Origin: Mactra quadrangularis
Taxonomy: Eukaryota > Mollusca > Bivalvia > Venerida > Mactridae
Direction: 5' to 3'
NCBI GenBank assembly: GCA_025267735.1
Contig: CM046307.1
Location: 36,323,231 to 36,387,230, forward strand
DNA: 64,000 bases
In this document: piece after piece, positions 1-31,602 of the stretch
Layout: each line of letters opens with the position of its first letter
Position numbering within the stretch: position 1 is the first letter of the stretch
The notes under the pieces: generated by a model
Databases searched by the model: none
Told to the model about the DNA's origin: nothing
The model's input: the letters and a program-made list of their open reading frames with translations, nothing else
Program-made: the position numbers and the translations under genes

Positions 1-1523
1 CCAACTTAAAGCTTTCAGTGATTGGGCTTGAAGGGTATCGACGATATCGATAAACAAATATCGACAATTCATCGATAAATATTGATACATTCGATGCAGT
101 ACTATACAGACCATTTATGTTGTCATAACCTCATAGCAGATGTATATTTGTTATGAGTGTTATACCTTGATATCCTGCATTTTGACCGTGTAATTATTTA
201 CCTATATAGGCTTTATTATCAATATTTCAAAATGCATATTGATTATTGAACGGAATAAAATGAATGAGGATACATCGATATCATTGGAATCGATGACAGC
301 TCTAATCCCACTACACAAAGACATTGAAGGGAGAAAACATATGGTCTAGTTTGACATTTATATATCCAGTAAGTTATACCATTTTCTGATGCTCATTCTG
401 ATGATTTCTACAGATTCTATCTAACAGAGTAAGTAGAAATCATTGATTGCGTGACCCACAATATTGTGGAGATAGGGGAAGCTTGAGTTTTTTCAGATGA
501 ATACAAATTTTCTAAGTAACTGTTCAAATATTTAAAGAACCACATCGGGTCATGAAATTTGACCTAGATCACCAAAAAATGGAAAGCCCTAGGTCTATGA
601 AAAAGGCCATAAGCTAATCAAGAGAGCAAAGTGGTACAGTGCAAATAAACCTAGCATGCTTTACAAGCATTTGATGAAAGAATTAAAAAAAATCATAACT
701 ATGTACACATTTATCAAATAAAGTTCTGTTCTGTTCATAACACTTGTGATATTCAATGCATTTGTTGATAATAAAAGCGGGTGCATATTAGAACAGCTTA
801 AATAATTGAATATTAGTTATCAAATATTTGCTATTCTACATTAAAGTTAAATTTGATAAGCAGTCTATTTATACTTGTTCATTCTTACCCAACTTTTCCA
901 ACCAACATGCACCCCCACATCCTGTTAATAGTTCTATCCAGTCAATTTTTCCCCTATATATAAAACTGTTTTCTTTACTATATTTTATCTCAATCGATAC
1001 CCCCAGGTAAGTCAATATTTACAAGTAAAAAATACTAAAAATAACAAATGATGTTGTGTTACAAAAATTAAAGATCACTAAATGTTCATATAATAAATAT
1101 GTAACCATCATTACTCTAATAGCTCCACAAAACACAACAAAATTGGACAAAACAGGAAATGATACATACAATATATACACAATCTCTAGAATCATTTAAC
1201 AATTGATGTATAATACATAATTTATCAAATTCAGTCAAAGTTAGTTTTCCTAAAAAGATATTCACAGAAACTGCTAACACCTTATCACAAAGTGATAACT
1301 GTGAGTGTCCCAGAATGTACCCCCCTTCCTCTAAAAAAAAATTAACAATCACAACTTTTTAAAAAAAAAATTATATTAAGCACAAATTTAAGCAACAAAT
1401 TTAAGCCAAGTTGAAAAACAGTTAAATGTTAAACATAATAAATCAATGCAAAAATTGACAGAATTAAAGCAAAATATCAATATAAAAAATTGTTGAAGTA
1501 ATTGGACACTGAAACAGTGTTGA
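1..1523. other. 3' flank of MIB1, non-coding
   Basis: No coding signal. The MIB1 3' UTR must start at 1523 and run leftward; no clear AATAAA was seen close by on the minus strand. The first 300 bp are rich in ATCGAT-type palindromes, including TATCGATA at 45-52. Confidence 0.5.
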
Positions 1524-21671
<20,148 letters not shown>

Positions 21672-23726
21672 CTGAAAATATAAAACATATAATATGGTTA
21701 ATATAATTATCATCCATTTTCATTTAATGGTCTTATCTTAATAATTACCCCACTTAGACTTGGGAGGAGGTTAGATGTTTTGAAAATACTGAAAACCTAC
21801 TGTCAAAATACTGAAATAAACAGTCATATAGTATTTAGTCTTAACCTTTCAAACAACAAATAACAAACACCATTTGCATGGGCAAAGACTTTTAAGACAT
21901 CAGAAGTTTGTAGTTATATACACAATACATTATTCATTATCATACATGAATATATCCAACAACATTACATACACAATACAGTGTTCATCTTTATCATACA
22001 TGAAAATTACCAACATTAATACATACATATACACGTTTGTATATTCTCAGACGAATAGTTCAGGCTAAAAACCAGAGATAAAAGTATGCCCCATATAAAC
22101 ATATATAAAATCACTCTGGAAAACTGTACATACTGGTCTAAGCAATACCAACTGTTTCGACATTCTTAATATTATGACTGTATACTTCAATCTTATGATC
22201 CATATAATAAATTACTGCATATTGCATCCAATACAAAAAGTCGAATTTGAATAAACTAAGTGTCCACAGCTTGAAGTCTAAGTGTGGAATTGAATTTTTC
22301 CGTGCAATATTCCCGCCACAAACCGTTTCCTATCACGCTAGGGGATAAAACAACCCATATGTTGTATACAAAACGGTGAAGACATACGTTCTGTCACTAT
22401 ACTATGTAACGCGCAGAACTTAAAATTCTCAAAATACTGAAATTAGTATTAATACTGATTGCTTTTACTCATGCTTAAGCAAACACTTCAAGTTCCAACT
22501 TTCAATATATTTTTTTAACAAAATGACATTCTGACAACCACCTCTCAAAAGCAATTACTTCAAGTTCCTGCTTCCTTAGTATTTCTTTATGACTTAAAGT
22601 GATTCTCCTAAGGACAACTGTGTCTCTTAAAAAACCCTTAACAGCAAACTCCCAATTCAATTTTTAATGATAATGGCCCTTCAAACAATAGTCATCTCTT
22701 TGTAGCATTTGAAATGTTCCAACTTCCTTTACCTTTTATCAGTTTTTAACAATAACTTCTGATCAATAAAATCATCTTCAAGCATGGTGGCCCTCACAGT
22801 ACCCGTTTACACCTGGGTAAAGTGAAAAACAGTAGGTAAATTTCTTGCTCAGGAAAGTTAGCAGAATATAGGGGATCAATTCGGGTACCTCTTACTCCCT
22901 AAGCATGCATCCTAGCACTGGACCCATTAGTCCTACTAGAACATCACTTCCTCAACCTTAGGTTAAACTATGCAGAATACTGACTCAAGAAAAGTTAAAA
23001 CTTTAGACAGGAGAACTGTCTAGTTTTAGGAATTGATTAATTGTTTAGGATCAGAAAGTTATATAGAATCAACTCAGACATAAAATACAAAATACATTAA
23101 AAACAAGACATAAAAAATCTCAACAAATCTTAGAAATTTATTCTGTAGAAAGAAAAAAACACATTTATGGTACTCCAGTAGAATTATCACTGACAAGGTA
23201 ATTTCATTGAAAAAAAGGAGGAATATTTTTTCGGCATATTTAGAGATATTACTTTGTAATATGTTTAAAAGAGTCCAACATGGAAGATAGGACTTATCCA
23301 AATGTGTAGCCTCTTGTAATAAAGGAAATGACCACATCCATATAAATGCCGACCATGATTAGACAATGGTCATCAATGGTATAACTATGATATTCCATCA
23401 CAGAAATTGGGGACAATGAAATGGTTGTGGTATGACTATGTAATGACCATGTCCATAACATGGATCATCATAGTCAAAGCAAAAGATATGTTTAAATCAT
23501 AGTAGTAATCTAAGTCAAAACAACAGCATTTCAATAAATCATTGCAATAAATTTTTACAAGGAATAGCCAGATTTATATTGTTTTTATAGTAATGGACAA
23601 AATATGATTACTATCCCACTTAAATGATATAGTAATATATACAAGCTCAAATGAATATCTATCGGCACAGGGCTTAGTTTTAGTGGAATAAGGCAATGAC
23701 TGCATAAACACTAGTGAGTTGTTGAG
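21672..23726. other. Non-coding stretch upstream of the first recognised MIB1 exon
   Basis: AT-rich. At 22785-22960 there is a SINE-like segment with GGCCCTCACAGTACCCGTTT, CTGGGTAAAGTG and CTTGCTCAGGAAAG, a widespread invertebrate repeat type. No coding exon for the missing ankyrin repeats was found. Confidence 0.5.
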
Positions 23727-24722
23727 TGAGCTATCTTACATAATGGCATGTAAACCATTTTGAAATCCTGTTTAAGAGCAGTGAGCTAATTACATAATGG
23801 TAAGTAAACCATTTTGAAATCCTGTACAAGAGCAGTGAGCTAACTTACATAATGGTAAGTAAACCATTTTGATATCCTGTACAAGAGCAGTGAGCTAACT
23901 TACATAATAGCGAGTAAACCATTTTGAAATCCTGTACAAGAGCAGTGAGCTAACTTACATAATGGTGAGTAAACCATTTTGAAATCCTGTACAAGAGCAG
24001 TGAGCTAACTTACATAATGGTGAGTAAACCATTTTGAAATCCTGTACAAGAGCACTGAGCTTACTTTACATAATGTCAAGTAAACCATTTTGAAATCCTG
24101 TACAAGAGCAGTGAGCTAACTTACATAATGGTGAGTAAACCATTTTGAAATCCTGTACAAGAGCAGTGAGCTATCTTACATAATAGCGAGTAAACCATTT
24201 TGAAATCCTGTACAAGAGCAGTGAGCTAACTTACATAATGGCGAGCAAACCATTTTGAAATCCTGTTCAAGAGCAGTGAGCTAACTTACATAATGGCGAG
24301 CAAACCATTTTGAAATCCTGTTCAAGAGCAGTGAGCTACTTAACATAATAGCGAGAAAACCATTTTGAAATCCTGTACAAGAGCAGTGAGCTAACTTACA
24401 TAATGGCGAGCAAACCATTTTGAAATCCTGTTCAAGAGCAGCGAGCTACTTAACATAATGGTAAGTAAACCATTTTGAAATCCTGTACAAGAGCAGTGAG
24501 CTAACTTACATAAAGGCCAGTAAACCATATTGAAATCCTGTACAATAGCAATGAGCTACTTAACATAATGGCGAGTAAACCATTTTGAAATCCTGTACAA
24601 GAGCAGTGAGCTAATGTACATAAAGGCCAGTAAACCATATTGAAATCCTGTACAATAACAATGAGCTACTTAACATAATGGCGAGTAAACCATTTTGAAA
24701 TCCTGTTCAAGAGCAGTGAGCT
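23727..24722. repeat. 55-bp minisatellite, about 18 copies
   Basis: Unit (from 23831): AGCAGTGAGCTAACTTACAT, AATGGTAAGTAAACCATTTT, GAAATCCTGTACAAG; repeats at 23886, 23941 and on, with occasional 54-56 bp units and substitutions that recur in blocks. Each unit carries GTAAGT/GTGAGT on the plus strand and GTAAGT on the minus strand. Confidence 0.97.
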
Positions 24723-25563
24723 ACCCCGGTAACTTAAATAATGGTTAGAAGTACGGTATGGCTTCATAATTGAGTAAACACAGTAGTGTGTCGGTGACTA
24801 TCTGAATGTATAATAAAGTTTTGCATAACATATTTTTTTTGTTTTTTTTTTTTAAAAAGAGGGAGGGGGAGATTCATAGAGCAGGGGTTTTTAATAGGAA
24901 CAATACGGTAATCTCTTTTTAACGCTTTATTTGAATAAAAATCATAAAATTTCAAAGCTAATACAATATAAACAATACACAAGTTCACTGTAATGTCAAA
25001 TAAAAAGACACAGTAAGATACATAAGAAAAAGAAACAATACTATAGATGAACATGAACAAGTTACAATTAAAACAAAATCACCGGATTAAAACTATTATT
25101 GCAGTAGAACATTGTTTAAAGTAAAGGATTGCAAAACCTTACTCACAGTCCTTGAACATGCTTAGATCTCTGAATCCAAAGTTTTAATTTAATAATAGGC
25201 ACTTGCCCTAACTAGTGACTGACAACTGTCCTACTTCTTACTGAAGTACAAACCCCACAGCTGAATGTAGGTCCAGCCATGACCAAACCACAACCCCTAG
25301 ATTCCCAGTTTGAGACAGATGCTACTGACTAAACTAACCAGTCTGGTATGCTTCCTGAGCATTTTATTTAAAGAGCGCTTTCAATAGTTCTAAAAACCTA
25401 GAAAATTCATCACCAGTGACTGTGCTTTGTCTATGCATTACAGTTTACAATTAAACAAAATAGCATAATGCTTGAGGATCAGAATAATAGACGCAGAATT
25501 GAATGAACCTTGACACATGAGACATTACTTTCATTCCTAGCAGTTATCATAAAATCATACATT

Positions 25564-25602
<39 letters not shown>

Positions 25603-25654
25603 TTTTAAGACAAATAAACAAAAATTTAGACATTTACATTGTTCCTGTTTACAT
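24723..25654. other. Non-coding; SINE-like fragment and TA/T simple repeat
   Basis: Around 25190-25340 a minus-strand tRNA-like segment is visible (TTAGTTTAGTCAGTAGCATC, then GGTTGTGGTTTGG). (TA)n then T13 at 25570-25608. No gene. Confidence 0.45.
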
Positions 25655-26658
25655 AACAAGAGCAGTCCAAGGACAGTGCGCTCGACTTTTCAGGTGTTTT
25701 GTTCATGGCAAAGCTTATTTTTAAACAAAAAATGGTTTTTAAGACAGGACTTTATTTTTGAAAGGAAATAAACCAGTCAAACAATAATTACCAATTCATA
25801 TTTGTAAAATATAAAAGGGGCATAACTCTTAAAACATTCATCCATAGAAACGTCCCTTCAGAGTTAAGTAGACATAGTATCAATGAATAAGCAAACATAC
25901 TTTCATTTAAATATCTTTATATGAAACTTGAAATATTTCAATTTGAACATATTCCAACAGTAAAAGGGCATAATTTTAATTATACTAGATGGGAGCCCGT
26001 GCAAGCACGGCCTTTAGGTAATGACAATAAAGGGAAATAACTGCTGCGGGGAGTTTGGTCTATTTTTAGTTTTATCTAGAACTATTTTTAGACACAAAAA
26101 CCCCACTATTTTTGTTGATTTTTGGCAGTTTTTGCAAATATCAAGAGGCTTTGTCAAAAAAGAATTGTCAACTTGATATGCCGGTATATAGGTGCTCCAG
26201 CGACAAACAAAAGATTTATTCAAAGCTGCGCAGTTTCTTCCACAAAACAGGAAACTCGCAAATTTAATAGTATAGAAATGTTAAAGTAATAAGAGGCATA
26301 ACTCCAAAAATGATTCATTCACAGTTACATCCCTTAATAGTCGTGTAGATATAGTACCGACATAAAGTAAAATATCTTGATCAGAATTGAAGATATTCTA
26401 CATAGGAAAAACTTTAACCTCATACTTTGCAGTTTTTTAAGTATAAAAGGGCAATAACTAAAAAAATCATCTAGAGTTATCCCCTTTCACAGTATGGTTA
26501 ATATAGTCCCACTAAATAAGTACTACATCTTTTAATAAAATAATTTGGATAGTGTTGAAGATATCAGAGTTTCAAAAAACTAACCTGAAAACCAATGCTG
26601 ACACCAACACAAAAGTGATATCAATACTCTCATTTTCTTCGAAAAGTCGAGGTAAAAA
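25655..26658 (+). mobile_element. Helitron-like element E, copy 1, with a nested insertion
   Basis: 5' AACAAGAGCAGTCCAAGGAC then CTCGACTTTTC; 3' TTTTCTTCGAAAAGTCGAGG. CTCGACTTTTC and GAAAAGTCGAG form the subterminal inverted repeat. Internal units share GGGGCATAACTC and CATCC. Its 3' end lies about 60 bp from the end of the GMC transcript signal. Confidence 0.8.
25984..26228. mobile_element. Unclassified insertion inside element E copy 1
   Basis: About 245 bp starting CTAGATGGGAGCCCGTGCAA with the small palindrome CCGTGCAAGCACGG, absent from copies E2 and E3. It interrupts the internal-repeat region. Family not recognised; borders approximate. Confidence 0.45.
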
Positions 26659-26716
26659 CTCATATAACAATACAAATATAAGGAATTACATTTTCAACAT
26701 TGACCCAATATGAAGT

Positions 26717-26722
26717 TTTAAT
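26717..26722 (-). other. Variant polyadenylation signal (ATTAAA) of the GMC gene
   Basis: ATTAAA on the minus strand 38 nt downstream of the GMC stop codon. No AATAAA is closer. Confidence 0.35.
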
Positions 26723-26759
26723 TGTTCATGATTTTGTCAAAACCTATTTTACTAGCCAT

Positions 26760-28556
26760 TCATTTATCATCTTTCAGGTGGTTTCTAAATTGTGACACAG
26801 TATCTATACCCCTTATCATATCAGATGCCTTCTCTGCTATCATGATAGTTGGAGCATTAGTATTTCCTGACACAATGTTTGGCATAACTGAAGCATCTAC
26901 AACACGTAAACCGCTCACTCCTTTAACTCTAAGTTGATCATCAACAACCGAGTTAGCATCATTGTCTGGACCCATCCTACATGTAGATGTTGGATGAAAT
27001 ACAGTAACAGCGTAATGTCTGATCATACATTCATAAAATTTATCAGACTTAAATTTTAAATCTTTGCAAGCATTCAGAATGCTATTTTCAGTATTGGTTC
27101 CAATTTTCTTGAAAGTATCAGACTCCATAAGTGCCATACCTTGTTTCATCCCATCAATAAACACAGCAACGTCTTCATCAACACTTAGATAGTTAGGATC
27201 AATTTCAGGATGCTCAAATGGATCCTTACTCATTAGTTTTACAGTTCCTTGACTTTTTGGATGTAGGAGAATTGGTAGCATTATGAAACCATTTGACCAT
27301 TCTTCATAGTAGACATCTTCAACGAATTTGTTAGAATACTTTGAATGCATGAGGTGAGAAGGTGGTAAAACTCCAAAAATATGTAACTGAAGATCTGGAT
27401 ACTTAGACTTACAGGGCTTTGATTTGATAAATGCAGTACCAGACAAACCAGGGGTGGACAAAACACCTGAGTTAAACATGTAATATTCCAGTAAATGAAG
27501 TGGTAACTGCATGGGTGAAACATCAAGAGATTCAGATGTATTAATCATAGAACGTATAGGCACAAATAAATGATCTTGTAGATTCTGACCAACAGGAAGG
27601 TCTGCTATCACTGGAATGTCTAATGCTTCAAGATGAGATCTGGGACCAATCCCTGATAACATAAGAATCTGTGGTGAACCGATGGCCCCAGCAGACAATA
27701 TAATCTCATTATTCACATTGACAGTAGTTTTAACACCATTTCTTACAAATGTAACACCAGTAGCTTGTCTTCTATCAAATTCAATATTTGTTACATGAGC
27801 ATCATCAGCCACATGAAGATTAGAACGTGTCATTGCTGGTCTTAACAGTCCACTTAAAGTACTTGATCTTACACCTCCTTGTACATTTAATTGTGGATAA
27901 CTGAATCCTATTATACTTTCACCATTATAGTCAACTTCATCAAATCCTATTTCCTTTCCAGCATCAACAAACCTTTGTGATATTGGTGCAGTTCGATCAA
28001 TTTTTGTCCCAAGAGGTCCACCAATACTATGATACTTTGAATGTTTAAGTTCATCATCCAGCATATTTTCTGATTTCAGAAAGTATGGCAACACATCTTC
28101 ATAGCCCCAACCTTGGTTACCATTCTCTGCCCATCCATCATAATCATGTCGACTTCCACGAACATATTGCATGGCGTTCAACATACCGCTCCCTCCAAGT
28201 AATTTTCCACGTGGCCAATGATGTACCCCTGGTCTATCAGCTGTTAATCCAGAGTATTTCTGTGGTGTTGTATGGTAATCCCAGTCTAGTTTAGAATGCC
28301 AAATATCCATTATTGCACTTGGTACAGTTGTCATGGATTCATAACTATTGGGACCAGCTTCCAGAAGAAGAACATTGATATTAGCATCTTCAGACAATCT
28401 TGAGGCCACCACACAGCCAGCTGACCCGGCCCCCACAACAATATAATCATATGTAGCATTAACCTTTACTGTTGTTAAGTTCTTACTTGGGCTTGTAAAG
28501 TAATACAGCCCAAATGCTAAAAATCCAAATACTACTGCACTTTTCCAAAGTCCCAT
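26760..28556 (-). CDS. GMC-family FAD-dependent oxidoreductase (choline/glucose dehydrogenase-like)
   Basis: Single uninterrupted frame of 598 aa. Glucose-methanol-choline oxidoreductases oxidise alcohols using bound FAD. An N-terminal hydrophobic stretch ([15 protein letters not shown], residues about 6-20) suggests a signal anchor. Then the Rossmann dinucleotide motif [15 protein letters not shown] (about 41-55), GMC signature 1 ([20 protein letters not shown], about 115-134), GMC signature 2 ([15 protein letters not shown], about 292-306), the catalytic-His region HPTSTCRMG (about 529-537) and the closing [17 protein letters not shown]. Length and all motifs fit a functional family member; the substrate cannot be read. 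Start: first Met, 25 nt downstream of a good splice acceptor. The coding part has no introns, which would fit a retrogene with a 5' UTR exon or simply a single-coding-exon gene. A variant polyadenylation signal lies 38 nt past the stop. It is 5.1 kb upstream of, and on the same strand as, the MIB1 exons. Confidence 0.95.
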   Translation of the reverse strand: MGLWKSAVVFGFLAFGLYYFTSPSKNLTTVKVNATYDYIVVGAGSAGCVVASRLSEDANINVLLLEAGPNSYESMTTVPSAIMDIWHSKLDWDYHTTPQKYSGLTADRPGVHHWPRGKLLGGSGMLNAMQYVRGSRHDYDGWAENGNQGWGYEDVLPYFLKSENMLDDELKHSKYHSIGGPLGTKIDRTAPISQRFVDAGKEIGFDEVDYNGESIIGFSYPQLNVQGGVRSSTLSGLLRPAMTRSNLHVADDAHVTNIEFDRRQATGVTFVRNGVKTTVNVNNEIILSAGAIGSPQILMLSGIGPRSHLEALDIPVIADLPVGQNLQDHLFVPIRSMINTSESLDVSPMQLPLHLLEYYMFNSGVLSTPGLSGTAFIKSKPCKSKYPDLQLHIFGVLPPSHLMHSKYSNKFVEDVYYEEWSNGFIMLPILLHPKSQGTVKLMSKDPFEHPEIDPNYLSVDEDVAVFIDGMKQGMALMESDTFKKIGTNTENSILNACKDLKFKSDKFYECMIRHYAVTVFHPTSTCRMGPDNDANSVVDDQLRVKGVSGLRVVDASVMPNIVSGNTNAPTIMIAEKASDMIRGIDTVSQFRNHLKDDK

Positions 28557-28581
28557 TTTAAATAGAATATGACTTCTTTCA

Positions 28582-28583
28582 CT
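28582..28583 (-). other. Predicted splice acceptor in the GMC 5' UTR
   Basis: On the minus strand gttttttctatcctag ends here, a pyrimidine-rich acceptor 25 nt upstream of the GMC start codon. It implies a non-coding 5' exon further upstream, which I could not place. Confidence 0.45.
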
Positions 28584-29289
28584 AGGATAGAAAAAACTAA
28601 ACTAAGAGTTTCTTTTAGGTCATTTAAATGTAACACTCACGTTTTCTCCTAAATAAGGCCAAGGTCAAATCAGAAACTTAAACAAGTAGTACACTGATAC
28701 AGTCATATTAGGTTTCTCTAGATTATTAATATAATTATATATATAACATCATTTTGTCAAAATATAGGCCATGAATATACAGCCAAAAGATAGAACATTA
28801 TTAAACATATATATAATCTGAGATAACTTTAAACACTCTTGTTTTATTGAATAAACAATCATGATAACATATAACCTTAAACTTGTATATAGGTTAACTG
28901 AACTCATAAATTTAAAAACTGAGTATAAACAAAGACATAAGTGATCATACTATTGCCAAACATACAAATGTACTAGACATAATTGGAATCTATAATATCA
29001 GGACATTGGCCCTATTAAGGTACTGGAGAGAGTTAACAGTCAGTAGTTTAGCAATTTTCAATTTATGGGGTATAATTGGGGTACAGTGATATGCACCAAG
29101 CTCTAAGAACCATTATATAATATAATATCAACCCAACCAAGAAATGGAGATTATTAAAGAGTTGTCATATCTCATTTATGACTATGACCAGATCAGATAA
29201 GGTACTTTAAATCCTGAGATTTATCCTAAACTCATATCATATTTCAGCTATTACCACCAAGCCAGCTTTGGTTCAATTCATAATTAAAG
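28584..29289. other. Upstream flank of the GMC gene, nothing recognised
   Basis: Would contain the GMC promoter and 5' UTR exon. AT-rich, no clear TATA or Inr assignable. Confidence 0.4.
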
Positions 29290-29467
29290 ATACACACTTC
29301 AGTGTCTGATAACTGCCCAACATGATTTAGAATCAGTGGTAGGAACAAGAACAGCCATAGAAACAATTTCATGACCAAACTCCCTAAAAGTATGCCCAGG
29401 AATCAAACCTACAACCCCTCGATCAGTAGACTTATGCCCAACCGACTGAGTTAGCCAAATGGCTCCT
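29290..29467 (-). mobile_element. tRNA-headed SINE fragment, minus orientation
   Basis: Minus strand reads a tRNA-like head with A box TGGCTAACTCAGTCGGTT and B box GGTTTGATTCC, then ATACTTTTAGGGAGTTTGGT, CATGAAATTGTTTCTATGGC and GATTCTAAATCATGTTGGGC. Same family as 29896-30221 but truncated before the tail. Confidence 0.8.
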
Positions 29468-29895
29468 ACACAAGTATATGTCGGCAACTATGATAGTCAT
29501 ACACAACTTTTTTACTGTCCCAACTTTTCAACCAACAAATCAATATGAAATAATTTTATGATAATTATTGTGATGTAAACAAATTATAATATTCTAAGAG
29601 GATTGGTAAAGAGAAACACTAAGTATTGAATATCATACATTGCTTTAAACAACAGCACAGAAAACAATAACTGTATTATTAATTCTTCTGGTACAGGAAT
29701 TAATCTTCTTAACAACCAGAACAAAATTAACATGCTCTAGATAAAGGTGGAGAGTAATAGATAACAACCTTTAACACAGTTTTTTTTAACAATTTTACTG
29801 TCAACCAACCTATTGCTAAATATTCAAATGTCAGGGGTGCACACATTAACCTCACTGATTCAAATACTTATTACAGTACTTCTGTACTCATGATC

Positions 29896-30221
29896 GGCCT
29901 CCCGGCTAGCTCAGTTGGTAGCACACAAGTCTACTGATCGAGGGGTCGTGGGTTCGATCTCTGGGCGGGGCATACTTTCATGGAGTTTGGTCATGAAATT
30001 ATTTCTACGGCCATTCTCCCTCCTACCAATGATTTTTAATTATGTGGGGCAGTTGTCAGTCACTGACGAAAATATGTGCTTAGTAGTTGGTTAACAGCTA
30101 AATCCAGAGATTTAGCCTTTCCAGGAGGAGTGAATAGGTTGACTGACCGCCGTTATATGACCTATAAAATGTGTTGCTATGGCGTTAAACCCAACAAAAC
30201 AAACAAACAAACAAACAAACA
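29896..30221 (+). mobile_element. Full-length tRNA-derived SINE (Meta-SINE/RUDI-like) with 11-bp target duplication
   Basis: Head with A box TAGCTCAGTTGGTAGCACAC and B box GGTTCGATCTC, a central domain (TTTGGTCATGAAATTATTTC, TACGGCCATTCTCCCTCC), and a tail GGCGTTAAACCCAACAAAAC followed by (AAAC)n. The element is flanked by a perfect TACTCATGATC duplication at 29885-29895 and 30222-30232. Assignment to the Meta-SINE superfamily and its bivalve member RUDI is from memory of their general structure. Confidence 0.88.
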
Positions 30222-30232
30222 TACTCATGATC

Positions 30233-31602
30233 AATAAAAATAGAACCCATGTTTATATACAAAAGCAGAGATAAAGTATGTACCAATGGAAGTTGAATAT
30301 AATTTACACAACTCACTAGGGTTGTAGTAACCACTTAAGGCTTATTAAGGTCAGTATTGTATAAATAAGCCAAAACCTTTGCCAGCCTACAACAGCCAAC
30401 AGATGTTGTAGGATCAATGACAAAAAGAAAGATTTCAAGTATTAATACATCACAGAGGTTTGAAGGTCCAGTCGAAGAATCATTAAGAAACATAAGTTTT
30501 TTATTAAGATTTTATATTTTATATTTTACAACATGTACATTAGACCTGCTGATTGTCGTTACATCACAAAAAAAACTAAATAAGATTTAATTATTCTAAT
30601 CTGTTCTGTAATTAGTCATTAATGTTTGCTTACAGTCTCAAAGAGTAACAAAAATGTCTCAGAAGTCTAAGACACAAAGACTGTCTTAAACAATTCCTGG
30701 ATTAACTTACAAAGAAATTCCAAGCAATACCATAGTACACTATTAACTCAACATATTCCTGTTTCCAATTAATGAATCTAATTAAGAAAATACCAACAAC
30801 AGGCACCCAGTGGAGTAACATTTACATGTATAAAATAATCAAACATGGCTAACAGAGGTAATAAAACGTCTGCCCCAAAGTTAGATATTGAATTAAGTAG
30901 ACTTTGTGTGGAATAGAGCAATGACAAATAAATTGTATTTTCTATAAACAGCCCCCATGAGATATAAAAGTTTGTGCATCTAATATTAATTTACTGTTTT
31001 ATTCAAACAGTAACAATTGGTAGCTCAATTATAAAGCATTGGAACATGACATTCAGTCATTGAATAAAATAGTATTAGGATCAAATTATAATTAAAACAT
31101 AAGTTTACAAAGTGGAGTTCACACTTAAGGTTATAACTCACAGATAAATTTCAAAGAGTGTAATTATTGGTCATGCAAGTAAATGACCACAGCAAGAAGA
31201 AACTTTGTAAGAATACAAGTTAGTTGATACAAACAGTTGATCGTCATATCTTTATTAATGGTCTGCCTAAAGACAATTAATATGATATCCCACACTAAAT
31301 TTGACAATATTTTGAGCTAAAGACCAAATTAGGAACTCCAATTTAAGGATTTTCCATCTGTGCACAGGCCGCACAAAGATTTTAACATATTATTGCTGAA
31401 AAACACGAGACACAGACTGAATTAAATTGTTCTTTGTACACATGTTTTCATTGTAACAGAGAAAATTTGTTTGTATCCCAGGGAAAACTCAAATATTTGA
31501 ATTCTATATATAGCCTATAGGATAATAAAAATATATATAGACATATAACCTTAAAGTACTAAACATGTAACTTAATCAGATATTTCACTGATACACAAAC
31601 AT
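30233..31602. other. Non-coding stretch, nothing recognised
   Basis: AT-rich, no repeat structure, no coding exon on either strand that I could support. Confidence 0.5.

Noticed and set aside
25125..25145. Strong donor-like ACT|gtgagtaag on the minus strand at about 25143
   Set aside because: The upstream sequence does not encode the MIB1 segment required before AMRILL and has no good acceptor.
27281..28294. Open frames inside the GMC gene on both strands
   Set aside because: Overlap the intact 598-aa GMC frame; shadows.
29896..29970. Apparent tRNA gene
   Set aside because: A and B boxes are present, but the sequence does not close an acceptor stem and is followed by a SINE body, tail and target duplication.
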